Assembly: GCA_900239685.1 (NCBI GenBank)
Contig: OENT01000345.1
Coordinates: 62,001-126,000 of the forward strand
Direction: 5' to 3'
DNA: 64,000 nucleotides
Source: Rotaria macrura
Taxonomy: Eukaryota; Rotifera; Eurotatoria; Philodinida; Philodinidae
The notes beneath the pieces were generated by a model. It was not told the DNA's origin, did no database searches, and was given only the letters and a program-made list of their open reading frames with translations. Shown one piece after another: positions 23,510 through 36,900 of this stretch. The position numbers and the translations under genes were made by a program. Numbering within the stretch: position 1 is the stretch's first letter; the number at the start of each line of letters is the position of its first letter.

Positions 23510-26500
23510 AGGGCAGAGTATGGACCAAAATATAAATGATGGTGTTTATTCGGTCGAACGATTTCTCTCTTTACCTTCTTGCTAAATTTGATTCATGTGT
23601 CAAATAATGAATCGTTAAGAAAAAAAACCACCAAGAGACAAAAAGAGTGACAAAGCGGAGAAAAGAAAAGAAAAGAAAATTTTTTATTGTGAAATAGGTT
23701 TCATTTGTATGGAAGATAATGGATAGTGGATAAAATATATTTCAGGTAACCATTCTCGTACTCTCATGACTCGATGTTTTCGTTGTTTATTCAGTATTGG
23801 TTTTGTGGCTATAGTTTAGCGAGTGGTGATTGGTATTAGTTGTTTGTTTGTGTGCTAGAAAAAAAATCGTTTCCGAATGTAGAAGAGGTCACTCAGAAAT
23901 CATATTCAAACATTCAAAACAGAAAAAATCAGTAACTGCGCGAAGTTTGCTGTAAACATTATTTTATGTATAATTTCAAATTGAATTGTTGGTTTATTTT
24001 ATAGTTTCTATTCAAATCGTGCCTTTTCAAATGCTGTATTAACCCGCGTGTGATGAATATTTTTGTTAGAAAGACTGTTTTCTATCGTTTATTACTATTT
24101 ATAATGAGAAAAAGTTTGTTCAAAATATACATGTATTTATTTGTCAAAATTTGTCGTAGTTCGAGCTATTTCATGAATAGCAGAAACAAAACAAAGAAAT
24201 CGAATGTGCATCAGACAAAACACAGTAATCAATATTACAGAAAACAATCCTTCACTTTAATTCTAATAAAATCTTGCAGAAATGGATATGAAGACTGGGG
24301 TCAGTTTTTAAGTGGAACAACAATTCACGTAGAATACAATCAGATAAGCGTTCGCTTTAAGATGAATTACTTATCCAATAAGCTTCTAGATCCATATGAC
24401 TTGATAACTGTTACATCGTGTGATGATTTCTCTACATACGTACTAGTTGATTAGTGTACAACCGATATATTATGGCTAGATGTTTAGCGAATCTTTTTCA
24501 ATAATAGGAAATCATCTTAGTTTCTATTGACAAAATCTATGTAGAATCATTGAAACATCATGTCACTGAATGTTATTCGTACATACATCGATAATTTAAA
24601 GAGCATAAATCTCTGTCTCTTTGAAAGAAAGCTCAACTTTACTAAAAACTAAAATCAAACGAAGGCCTCATTATTCTCCTAGAAAGCAGCTTGGATCAAG
24701 AATACAAAGGCTGTCTGCTATTTGAATATGCATCCTGGATTTACAATCAAGATTATTTGTTTGTTGTTTTGTTGATCAGATACCTGGATTTTGTTCACGT
24801 TGAATGAATATTAATATTCACACGTGACCGTCGAAATACATCATTTAAGTTAATACTGAAATACTGGTGATAGATAGACTAGAGTTCTAAATGACACTGA
24901 CACAGATTTCCTTTGGTTGCCGTTTTAATTGATATCGATATTCGCTGAAAAAATTCCAAACTTCACTGTATCGATATAATACATTTTTCTAGTGTAATTT
25001 TCTAATACGTCAAAATATTGTGATACTTATATAATTGATCCGTACCGCCTACAGTATTAAATTAGTGAGATTACTCCTGAATAAACAAAATATAGAAAGG
25101 TTTGCACATGAATAGTCAAAATCGTATAGAGTCACCTGTAAGACAACATACTTTACTAAATAATTGTATTACTCAATATGTTTTGAATGATTCATTTCTT
25201 TTGCTGATTTCTATATTTTTCATGCCACTGTTTTATTTGCTAACAAGATAGGACAAACGTGTTAAAACTTTCTATCGAAATTTTAATACAAACACAAATT
25301 AAAACTTCTATCGACATGAAATAATCCTGCACAACTCGATTGCATAATGAGTTGATCTACAACTATGGAGAAGAGCGGTTGAAAATTTTTGACAATCATT
25401 GATTGATTGATATTATCTTTGACAATTTAATCGAAATTATAGATAATTAATCAAGACATGTGATTCTGTATATACAGACAGTGTCTATCATCTGAAGAAA
25501 GGATGTTTTTAAGAGCATAATGCAATAAGATTGAATGATTATTGTATCGGTCGTTGAAAAATATTTTAGCCTGATAAGAAGAAAAACGTTTTTCTCATCA
25601 AGCTAAATGTTTGCAGTTGAATGCATTTTCTTATAAAGCAGAATATTTAATGAATAATATTCGTTATGTTTGTTGAGTAATCATTTTCATTTCATCAAAC
25701 GATTCATATCCGATATGCTTCTTTCTTCAGCCTATAGTTTATTTCATGAAGTTAAATCTTGGCAACATATATTGTTAGCTACTGACAGCTACTTGAATCT
25801 ATTCATTGCACCTTTCCCATCACTTTAAGAAACAAATCGTTCGTTCGATTTAAAAATCTAGTCAAGGATAAATTATCAATAGACCAGTTTTAGTCTAAAA
25901 CTGGATTTCAAAGAAATGAGTACGACTTGAATGTATTCTATAATGTGAAACATAGTATCAAATGTAGGAAAACAGTTTAATCTACACAAATAAAGCAAAA
26001 TTGATCAATAACATTCTTCGAAATGTTAAATTATCATCTCGAAATATGATCGCCTCATCATCAATGTCTAATATTCAGATTTATACAGATCCATGAATTT
26101 GACAAGGTTGCTAATGGTTTCAGTTTTTCTTGCTCAAAGTTTCTCGAATTTTGTAAGATTGAACTATTTCTCTAAGAACAGTCAAAGTATCACAAAACAT
26201 CGTAAAGCATTGATGAAACTCTACAAATTTGTTCTGTTAATTTTTGCGGTATTTTGTCATTCAATCAGATTCTGTGCTTTCAACATTAAAACTGCATCGA
26301 TTCGCTATAAGTTTCATTTATTTTATGTAGATTCATGGACATTTTTTTGATGATACTCTATCATATAAGTTACTGTTACAATGCGCGTTTAGAACTATTA
26401 CCATTAGTAGAACAATAAGTTCAATAAAAATTTGATCATATCAATATAAACTTTGTAAAATCATGTCTCTGATTCACGTCAGTTAAACAGTTGATTATTT

Positions 26501-28660
26501 TGCTGTGTTCTATTAATTCAAAACCCAGCATAACTAGATGAAGGCTGAATTTGTCTATGATACCGAACTAAAACAGCGTACATAACTACAGCTACACGGA
26601 AGTATTATCGTGAGAAACATTAAGTTTTCATTACGCATTGATTCATAGGAGACGCTAGTTTGATTTTGTTGTTTACTTTACGTAAATAATTATCAAAATG
26701 ATTCAACTTTGTAAGAAATTTTTTCATCTGATGATCCACAACAAATAATAACATTTATACTTTTGTTTTTATCCAATCAAAAACAAATACATTCACCGAT
26801 GGAAAAACAACTAATACATTCGACATTCTTCTGGATGAAAACCGAACTAAGTAAATTTTTAATGAATATACTATTAGAATAGATTTAAGCATTACATAAT
26901 ATTATCAATGGTACTACGATTGATTTCAAATTTGTGTTTAATTGAACGACGCAGTAACATGGAGGGAATAAGATATCTATTATAATGAAATGTCATATAA
27001 AAAAGCACTTGATAGCTATTATCAAAAGTTGACGTCGCATAAAAAGAAATAATTAATCATATCGCATTTAAAAAATAATCCATATAAAATATATACCAAG
27101 ATAGACCACATGATTGCTACTCGCTTATCGATTACATTATCGATTACATGTTGAGTTTTTTCTTACGATAAAATTCGAAGAATTCTAACATCCCCGGTGA
27201 TTCGTAATGAAAGCGTCTCGAAAGAAAACATACATTAACACGTGGAAAAAAATAATTTGATCAAATAGATATGCTTGATTAAAATCTTTAATTACTGACA
27301 GCATGTGAGATAGACACTATCGTAGAATATAGAAGACGGTGACTGTGACTGGGAAAAAATTTTCTACGGTGTCCATCGACGACACAGATCGATGAAATCA
27401 GTATCGATTGTAAGACTTCTAAACTATTTTTTACGATAGAATGTGTAGATCTTTGGCAGATCTGTATACCACTTGTAATTTATGATTCAAATCTATTTTT
27501 GCGACTACTGCAGCAATGCGCTTGTATAATAGAAAGAACGAGAAGAGAACAGAAAAAAAGCATGATATAAAATATAAAATAACAGAAAATAATCATAGAT
27601 GCGCTTGAGAAAAAAGGGAAACCAAAGAGAAAGGGAGAAAGCAATATAAATATGCATATGCAAGTGTATGATGGGAAACAAATACCTCAATCATGCATAG
27701 CAAATGAAATTCAAGAAAAGCATACTCATAATCATACTTATACAGAGGTAAATCCTCGGGATCACGTCTGCAGAAGGCGCAGAAAATAACCATACATCAA
27801 TTAAACGTGCTAAATCTTGTGTGGAGAAGATTTAGAAATATTATTACAAAATCCGAGAAAATACTTTCTTTTCGCCTTTCTTCATCATAATACATTCATT
27901 GAAGATTCTTCGATATGCATGACTTGATAAAATTTGTGATTGCGTATTTCTATCTATTTCGAAACTTGTCATAAGTGCAGTGGGTTTTATGGACAGTCAA
28001 AATTCATATGGATCAATTGGTTAAGGTAGATGTTAAACTTATCTCGTAAGCAAATGAATATTATCTGTATTGAAATAAATTTCGATTTATCGAAGAATTT
28101 ATCACGAAGTAATTGGTACTGCTGGAAAAAAATGGTTCAGTTATATTTAGTCATTTCCATTGTTATCATGCAGATACGTCATAAGAAAGTTATTGTTTAT
28201 TGTGAAAGTCTTTAGATTTTTCTATTACTCTGCATATTTAAATTCAAGTTCGAATACATTTTCTGAAAAATTTAAAACAAATGTAACAAGAGCTTTCCAA
28301 CCCCTCGATATTTTTCTTTTTTATTTAAAAACAAGCTGAGTGTACCGAATGCATTTGCGATCGATAATTAAAGAATCCTATGTTTTCCACTTAAGTTTTA
28401 TTCATAGCAATCGAATATACTGTCATCGAAAGTGCAATGAACGAGAGAAACCATGCATGATTTACTATTTTATATCGACCACGTGTTACAATGTTCGACG
28501 CATTAACTATTTGATCGATACATATCTCCACAGGAAGTGCGATTTTTGAAAAATGAATATCAAATATCTGTAATATATCAAATTACTTCACATTTGCCCA
28601 CAACAAAATATCCTGTCTAAAATGTACTCATAGAAATGTCTCAGCTAATAAATGTCCCGC
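23510..28660. other. 5-kb region without recognisable genes
   Basis: AT-rich, no coding exon I can support. The 134-codon frame at 24050-24454 is within chance length and has no motif. Two palindromes stand out, at 25567-25605 and at about 25884-25904 (CCAGTTTTAGtCTAAAACTGG). Confidence 0.4.
25567..25605. repeat. 39-bp near-perfect palindrome
   Basis: TAGCcTGATaAGA... pairs with ...TCaTCAaGCTA around a central AAAAACGTTTTT. No gene is adjacent. It could be the tip of a foldback element or a cruciform-prone site. Confidence 0.7.
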
Positions 28661-28668
28661 GTAAAATG

Positions 28669-29870
28669 GGTGACCGCTCACTTCGTCGCGATCACTTCGT
28701 CGCGAACACTTCGTCGCACGATCACTTCGTCGCGTTCACTTCGTCGCAATGATAACTTGTTGCGATAAATTCATCGTATTTAAACGAAAAGATGAACTTA
28801 ATTGGATTAAGTCATGCTGTTTATTATGTTACACAATTAATTACATGAATGTATACTCTACCATGTAATTATTAGAGTAACATAATGGGTAGAATATGCA
28901 GTCAGATTAAAAAATAGCTTTGTTTTATTGATACTGTTTGAGAAATTATTTTGTTAAAGTTCAACTAATCTACTATTAAATAAAACTAAAGTATTTCAAG
29001 AAAATGATTTCTGAGCAAATTTAGAACTAAGGAAAACTACGACTAACTAAGATGAAACTCTCTCTCGTTTGAAATTCATCATTCACTCAATATCTCTGAA
29101 GTAACTGTTGGTGATTAGAAAATATATGGATAAATAAATTAATGTAAAAAAATTTTCGTTTTGGTTTCAAGTTTTCATGCTGTGAATATAAATAAAAAAT
29201 AATCGTCATACATTCTGGGATATTATTGTTTAATGTCCTTATTATGTACAGGTNAAAGTTAAGTTTAAATAAATTTTATAAATTCATGTCGACAAATTCT
29301 ATGCAAAAAACTTATTTTACTCGAGTTTTACTACGTTCAAGATAGCTACAAGTTAAGCATTCTTTTTTAAAAGCGTAAACGAAACTTAAAAACTAGAGTA
29401 TCTTGTTTTAAGTTCGAATTCCATCTATGGTCATATGTTTTTTCGAAACATCTTTGGGTGAAATGCTTTGAATGCTTTATTGGATCGCGAAAAATCTTTC
29501 AGTTCGAAGGTATTTTTCATATGAGAGAAATATGTTTTTCTTTGGTTAATTTCCTTGAAATTTGATGCGGAAACAAATCTAGGAATTTTGTTAGTATCAA
29601 TTTAAAATTCACGAGCAGACATTGGATAGATCTATTTTTCTTTTTTTTTTAAATTTACATTATTGAGCAATCAGATAAAGATAAAATTGTACAATGGGGA
29701 AAATTAAATAACAGACCAATCTAAATTCTGTAATTCAATTAATTAATTCTTTCGTTTATGTACGATAAATTATCGTGAAGAATTATCATTGCGACGAAAT
29801 GTACTGCGACGAAGTGATCGTGCGACGAAGTGTTCGCGACGAAGTGATCGCGACGAAGTGTACTAGCACC
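28669..29870. mobile_element. 1.2-kb hAT-like non-autonomous element with long repeat-built TIRs
   Basis: Terminal inverted repeats of about 110 bp start GGTGACCGCTCACTTCG on the left and, read inward from the right, GGTGCTAGTACACTTCG. Each contains a motif CACTTCGTCGC iterated five times (left) or four to five times (right) with 2-6 bp spacers in the same order, then AATGATAA. The flanks GTAAAATG (28661-28668) and ATAAAATG (29871-29878) form an 8-bp target duplication with one mismatch, typical of hAT insertion. The interior is AT-rich with no coding frame. It contains the only ambiguous base of the window (29254). Confidence 0.8.
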
Positions 29871-31120
29871 ATAAAATGTTCTTGAACACAAGTCCTAACC
29901 TAATTGAAAATGTGTGCTGACGAAATTCCTCAGAAAAAAGTGCCAGAAAAAATGTTCTCTTTCTGAAACTTCTAAAAAAACTATCGTAGAAAAACACTCT
30001 CCTTCCATCTAAAATATTTCCTCTAAGCTAGAATATCTCAGAGACTCCTCATGGAGTCCCTGAATTTGAAGGCTGTAAGGAAAGGCAAAAACTTCCCGGG
30101 GATTCCTGGGAAATCCTCGGGGGATTTGTGAGGGAGTGCAGGAATGCATTCATCATTTTCTTTCGTGCATATTAAAGTATAAAAGAAACTCAACATTTAA
30201 GACAAATAATAGTATTTTTAACATTAAATTTTTCCAAACGATAAATATCATTGGAACTTCCACCTGAGATCTCTCAGTGACAATCCAGTTTCGAAACTGG
30301 CTGATATTTAGTCTTCGGGAGTCATCCGTTTAGATGTAGCCTGCTGAACTGCTTAGATGGAAGACTATCTGGAAAAAACAGGAGATTTTTGGGGAAAAAT
30401 ATGTTTCAGCTGATAGTAACAGATCAAAAAGTGATGACATAATGAAAGAGTGAATAGACACCGTAAAGCTTCATACTAGGTCTTTTGAACGTTCTGAGAA
30501 TGTTTTTGGGACTCCTCGGGAATTCATTAAGGGATTCTCGACTTGGGCAGCAACTACGTCGCATATCCAGCTCAATCATATTATTTATGGTTCATATGCT
30601 TCTAGTTATTTTGTAGAAGAAATTGTCACCTATATGCAGTTTGTTACGAGTGGATACTAATAAAACAAGCATAATCCCACACGGATCAGGTTGCGCGTGT
30701 GGTCAGTTATAAATGAGGAGGAATCATTAATGATTGGTCAGCTACTATTACAACGCATCGTACGATGAAATCACTCGGGCGCAGTTTCCTTGGTCTGCGT
30801 CGTAGTAAGCGTAGTTTCTTATAGAGATTTTCGCTACGATGAATGCTGCGTCGCTACGCATAACTGCGACGTAAAATTGGCTCTGCACATAACTGCGGCA
30901 CAGTTGATAAAAAAGAGGGGTCATGGATACTTGCAGTTTCTTTGTGTTTCATAAGTTTTTACGAGCAAAAGAAAACAATTCACCTTCAGACCTTAGAAAC
31001 TTTATTCATTTGGTCGGAGATCTGGATTGGTCTCGACAAGACAACGTTTAATATATGATCCATCTCTTTATTTGGCAAATTATGACGAAAAATGACTGGC
31101 AATGTTTTGATGAGTGATTC

Positions 31121-31387
31121 CCCAAGGTAAAAAAGTCTGATTATAATTGATCTTTTTGTGATTAGAAATCTATTTTAATGACACTGTTACAATCCTATTT
31201 TAATCATTATTTAGATAGAAAATATTGGTTATTATCGATTTTTGGAATAACAATTGTAATAGATTCTAAAATAATTGGTTATAATCAATTTTTTTATTTA
31301 AATAATGATTAAACTAGGATTATGAGTGTCATTAAATAGATTTCTAATCCAAAAAATCGATTATAATCAGATTCGTTTTTACGTGGG
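31121..31387. mobile_element. MITE-like inverted-repeat element (about 270 bp)
   Basis: Left arm AAAAAGTCTGATTATAATTG..GATTAGAAATCTATTTTAATGACACT pairs with the right arm read in reverse (AAAACGAATCTGATTATAATCG..GATTAGAAATCTATTTAATGACACT). Arms are about 95 bp and no coding frame lies inside. A target duplication is not clear. GATTATAATC-rich tracts at 32.6-32.9 kb, 61.2-61.3 kb and 62.8 kb may be related debris. Confidence 0.65.
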
Positions 31388-32267
31388 TATCTGTTACTGA
31401 CTTTCCCTCAGTTCTAATTCATGTATTCTAGATCATGCCTCTTAATCTATTGCTATCTGTTAATTCATGTCAATCTATTCCTCCATTGCAAGCCATTATA
31501 ATTTATTATTTCTTTCAAACCGATTTTAATTTACTATCAGCATTGTAATTCAATTTAATCATTCATATTGAAAATATGCGCTGTTCCCGGGAGTCAAACA
31601 CTAAACCCGTATTTTTCAATGATTATTTTTAGATTCTGCATATTATCAAATAGTTGAGTGTGAGCTGCGATAGCTCTAATACAGTTAACGTGGAACCCCC
31701 TTTTAAGTTGTTTCAATTGAGATAATGCAATTACATTAGAAATGAATTAAAATGGATTATAGTAGAAAATGATTAAAGTTGATTATTCTGCGTAGTATAT
31801 TAGAATTTAGCCATACAAGAATGGATTTTGAATATTTAGCTTTATTGGGACGTTGACTGCAGTCTAGCAAGTCTCTTTTCTTGAAATTTTAATTAGACTC
31901 ATTGAGAAATATGCAATATCTAACATATTTCTTTCTCTTTGAAAATTGACTTGAAAGCTGAGTTTCTCAGTTGAAGAGCCGTCACACACAAAGGGGGTTC
32001 GAATACAAAAAAAAGGAATCGACTTCCGTTTTCTTAGCACTTCTCATAATTCGTAGATTACCAAATATTTGATTTAAGAATACATTTCACTCTCTTTAAA
32101 TGACTTCCTTCTCGAAAACATTTCATGAACACGCACACATTTATACACGTGAAATAGAGCCCGAACGTATCGGATATCGCTTAACTTTTAATCACGACGA
32201 AGCCAAGATAAAGACTACATTTACAATGCTTTGAGAAAAAACATTGCAGGAATCACTCATTGAATCA

Positions 32268-32511
32268 CCCAGGAGGAAGGTTACGGTCCACTGTAAATTA
32301 CCGTAACTTCACCATAAACGCCCGTTTCTACGCCGTAATTACACCATAAACGACCGTATTAATACCGTATTCCACCGTAAACCAGGTCCATGATTTACGA
32401 CCATATTTGTATCGTATATCGATCGGATACGACCGTATTCCCGTTAAAATACGGTCGTAAATCATGGACCAGGTTAACGGCCGTATACGTACCGTATGTT
32501 TTCACCTGGGG
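32268..32511. mobile_element. Hairpin MITE with CCCAGG termini (about 244 bp)
   Basis: Begins CCCAGGAGG and ends CACCTGGGG, flanked by GAATCA on both sides (32262-32267 and 32512-32517), a probable target duplication. The interior is rich in TACGGTCGT/ACCGTA words. A strong stem pairs AACCAGGTCCATGATTTACG (about 32382) with CGTAAATCATGGACCAGGTT (about 32456). Confidence 0.7.
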
Positions 32512-33179
32512 GAATCAAAAAGAATCCTTCTTTCGGTTTATTTCTTAGCATGTATTTAATGAAAATGACTACGACAGATTATATTTTCATGGACTATTTC
32601 AGTTTAATTTACTGGCGGCCTTCAATCAAATATTCGTGCAATTTATCACTTCGAATTTTGAGAACTGAATGGATTTTAATCGATTATTTCTACAACCGAT
32701 GAAAATAAATTTGATTTTTAATCGGTTACTTTGATTTTTGAGAGTTGAATAGATTTCAATCGATTATTTACGAAATTAATCCGAATCGATGCGAATTTTA
32801 ATTGATTCAGGAGATTTTTCTGATTAAACTGGATTTTAATTGATTAGAAAACATGAAAATCTGTTTTAATTGAGTATTTAATTGAAATTAATCCGGTTTT
32901 GAGCATTATAATCAATTTTTCTTTGCGATATCAAGTTCAATCAGATTTTTCGACAATTTGTTTTACATAGAAAAGAACCGTAGTGATAGCTTTTGTGAGT
33001 TTTTTGTAACTTTACAAGTGTTGTAGCTCTGGTTGGTGTTGAGATCGTTCGAGACATCTCCGAAGACCTCTAGACCGATGTCTCATTAGTCATAAGCAGA
33101 AAAATAATTTAGGGAGATGTGTATTGTTAGTTCTATTATTAATTCAGTGTTCAGATTCAGTACACGATAGATGTTTGTA

Positions 33180-33500
33180 GATGGGAATCAGAAACGATCA
33201 GATCTTGATCATTTCCTGTGGTGTCGGGAAAACTGTTTTTTCTGTAACCCAAAAAACGGTTTGGAAAACGGTCAGATCTTAACCCGTACCCTCTCCTGGC
33301 AGGGAAACTAGATTATCTGTGACCATAACCCGTGTTGGAAACAGGGACAATATCCTCGTGTTGGGTACGGTGGCTGGAATTAAAGGGAAGTGTACCGGAA
33401 CCGGTAACAAGATACGTTTTCAGGGATCCTGCTTCCGGAATTCGATGGAAATGCGGTGGATCCATCTGGTTCCTGCCATACGTCTTTAACCTGGGTAGGC
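33180..33500. repeat. GC-rich CCGGAA-type repeat, copy 3
   Basis: Shares order and words with the copy at 20765-21110 (AAACGATCAGATCT, GGAAACAGGG, TGCTTCCGGAATTCGATGG, then GGTTCCTGCCATACGTCTTT). Overlapping short frames on both strands reflect composition. Confidence 0.6.
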
Positions 33501-33988
33501 ATGATGAGCAAAAACAAAAACCATGTAGGGCAACTATCAACTGATCCAATGATAAAATGTTTCATTAACGCAGTATCACCGCCTCAGTACATTCGGTGCT
33601 GTTGTCTTATTAGTGGTAGTGACCGTGGTAGAGCGATGTTGGAAATGTCTGTCACATAAAGAGTTCGCTTACATACACAGTTAAAATTGATCTATATTTT
33701 TTCAGGCCTTAGGTTACGTTTTTGAAAAACTGCAGAAAATGTGTAAAAAAAAGCCTTGCTGACATTATTTTGTTGTTTTAGTCAATGTTGACACTGTGCA
33801 ACATGCTCTACACCTTTTTAAAAGCATGTTTTGTTAATATCCGTCCTTTTACATTTAATATCATGAAACGCGTCAACTGATTGCGGCATACGATTATTAT
33901 AGGATTGTTTATTGCCAAAAGTCTTCAAGAGAAAACAAACTGAAAGCCTAACTATTATCGGTTAAAAAAACTTCGTTAATTATTCTAG

Positions 33989-36900
33989 ATGATCAATTGC
34001 CAAATCAAAGATCCCAAGACAATCGTTTGTATTGTCGTATCGTGTCTTACTGTCGTTGCAACCATTGAAACTTTTACATTCGGTGGTGTCTTTTTCTCAC
34101 AAGAAAATCCCAAAGTTTTGAACTACATCGAGAGTATATGTCAAGTTAACTCAAGTTCATGGAAAACTTATAAATCTAACCAGTGTCATGGGGCGCAAAC
34201 TTGTTATGGTGCTATATGGGAAGTTTTTCATGGAGAAAATAGAACTATATTAGCGCTTGTAGAAGAGGAGAAGCGGTACAAGTCTTCTTCAGATGCAATC
34301 AAACGAGCACAAGCTTATAAAGTAAGAAAACATTCAGAATGAATAACATAAGTAACGAGGAAACATCGCAGACGCCACTATACTAATTCGATCACTGTTT
34401 GCGATGTATGCTATAAAGTATTCTGAGAACAAACACTTTACAGAGTTTAATGTTTTTAAACAAATGACAAAACATCTGAGTTACTGGAATAATTGTTTTC
34501 GAAAGACTTCTTTTAGATTCCACGATTCAGGAATATGATACATTCCGTTGTTGTCCAGAATCTGTTTCCTATCAGTGCTTATATATATCTCAGTCTGTAG
34601 AACGCGTTTTCAACAATTTGTCGATAAAATAACCCTGAAATAAGTTAGATTCAAAATAAGCTGTTTTGGCTGAATACAAGTTGTAAAAGTCTGAGTCTCT
34701 TATCAAATTCAAAATTTGAAGATGCAAAATCTTAACAAGCTGAGACGGTATATTCACACAACTGTTCGGGAAATATTTCAATCAGCTTCAAAGAAAACAA
34801 ATCCAATGACACGAATTTTTCTGAATAATGAAATTCCCCAGATGTTTCTGGAAAACAGATGATTCGAAAATTTTCACAACTCCGTCAGATCGCAATAAGA
34901 AATTCAATGCTGATCGAATTTTTACTAGAAAAAATTTTCATATCGATGGATAAGGAAATTTAGTGAAATGATAGTTTTCAAATAAACAATTCTGAGATCC
35001 ATTTTCATGGGCTGAAAAGAAGCTCGAGTTCGAGCTAATACAATAATCATATTAAATGGAGTATGAAGAGTGGTCTCAATCAGAGACGGGTAACTTCCAC
35101 GTTTTCCTACTTCAGCTTCACCCTAGTTTCAATTATGTTTAGACCGCTTCAAATTCATTCTGACTCACTGAGCAAAGAACTTCTCACTTCACTTGATAAG
35201 TACTATTAAAGTTAGAAAAAAACATCCAATAGATTTGAGGACGGTGAGCATATAAAACATGCTCTTGATAAGTCCACTGGAATCTAGCCGCATGATAATT
35301 CTACTTGATGAGAATACTCGCTTCAATGAATTTTATGTAGGAGGCACCCAAAAATATTCAAGCAGTTAGGCAACGAAGAGAAGAAGAGTTCTTCTTCTTA
35401 GAAACGAACTGAGAGTCATTACTAAGTTCCTTCTCTAGCGAAGAAATTCAGCCTTCGATCATTTCTGTCATCGAAGAACGTTTTTGTACTCAGTTCGGTA
35501 TTTTGTTCGCTGTATTTATTCAAGAGACGCTTTCGCTTCCTGATGGCCGAGAAGTCTTCTGCGTTATCAATCGATGCATTAATCTCAGTAGAAGAAGGCT
35601 TAAGCATGATATCTGGAGTATTGCTCGTCGCATCGTGCAGCTTTAACGGCACCTTCGAAATGAGAGCCTTGGCCAAACATGTATTTCAATGCTTAAGAGC
35701 TTCTGATAGACTCGATCCATCTATCGGTCTCGTTTTGAATTGATCTTCTAAGAAAGAAACGATCAAGTTGAGATCATCGTTCGACAGTCTGTCTGTAGTC
35801 CGTATAACGTTTCTGTGGAGCACATAGGGTTGAGCAGTTAGGGCCATTCCAGCAGTACTGCGAAACGTTCCTTTGCTGAAGTAAGGAAGGCGCTCCGTAT
35901 TTCTTCAGTGCAATTACAGTTCGTCAGTTCGATCTCAAGATTACAATAAATGGACAAGATGATCGGAGCCAAACGAGAGAGTGATGCGGCATTTTTCAAT
36001 ATTCTATGTGCTGTTTCTTCTTCAAACAATGCATAGATCCTAACGCATTCTGGAACAGCGTCAACGTCACTGGTTATCGATACGCAATCCGAACGATTGC
36101 CATTGCACACCGGATCTTTCAGCAACTTTTTTGGAGTCAATTATGTTGCATATGATGCAACACTGAGTTCCAGCGTGCCTGTGTTTCCAGGGGATTCTAG
36201 TGTTGAATTACATCGTTCCAACTCTCCCATCAACAGAACGGATTTTTAAATGTTGTCAAAGTTTCTCCAAACAGGGATTTTTGGTCACATGCAGTAGATT
36301 TTGTGGTTTTTTTATCCACCCACCTTAAGTATACCAACGCAGTTTCAATGAAACAAGATTATTGGGCAAGGTCAGCCCATTTCAACGTATCTTTTATTTC
36401 CAACGGGACAAAACCCGATAAATCTACCAAAAAAGAAGGTCTCCTGCAAGAGAAAGCAAAACTCCCCACGAATCGTCTAAAATTCTGCTGAAAAGTCACT
36501 TAAGAATCTCCTATGAAAATTCTTAAACAATGAGTGAAGAAATGAACGTGTCTGTATAGTAGTCTGCCGGATCAAAGAGATTATTGCTTTGAAACATCCA
36601 ATAAATCTGCTAAAATTCATTGAATGAGAGATAATAAGATATGGCGATCGATGGAAATTCACAGCGAACTAGCTGCGACCCAGTGTTGATTAGAATAGTT
36701 ATTGACTCATGAATCTGATTGGCTCAGAGCTTACAGCTAATCAGAATTTTCGACGCCTTATCTCTCTAGTGATTAGGGGTGCAACGGTGACGGTTCGTCA
36801 CCGTTATACTGTCACTGTTTCACTGGTCATTACCGCTAGCTGTAGTACTGTTCATGGTCACCGGTTTTACCGATCACTGTTACCTCCTTTACTGGTCTCA

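Noticed and set aside
24050-24454. 134-codon plus-strand open frame
   Set aside because: Basic, Tyr/Ser-rich translation without domain features or promoter; fits chance. Would be reconsidered with transcript evidence.
28669-28760. CRISPR-like array of CACTTCGTCGC repeats
   Set aside because: Units are 11 bp with 2-6 bp spacers, mirrored at the other end of a transposon with a target duplication; this is a TIR array.
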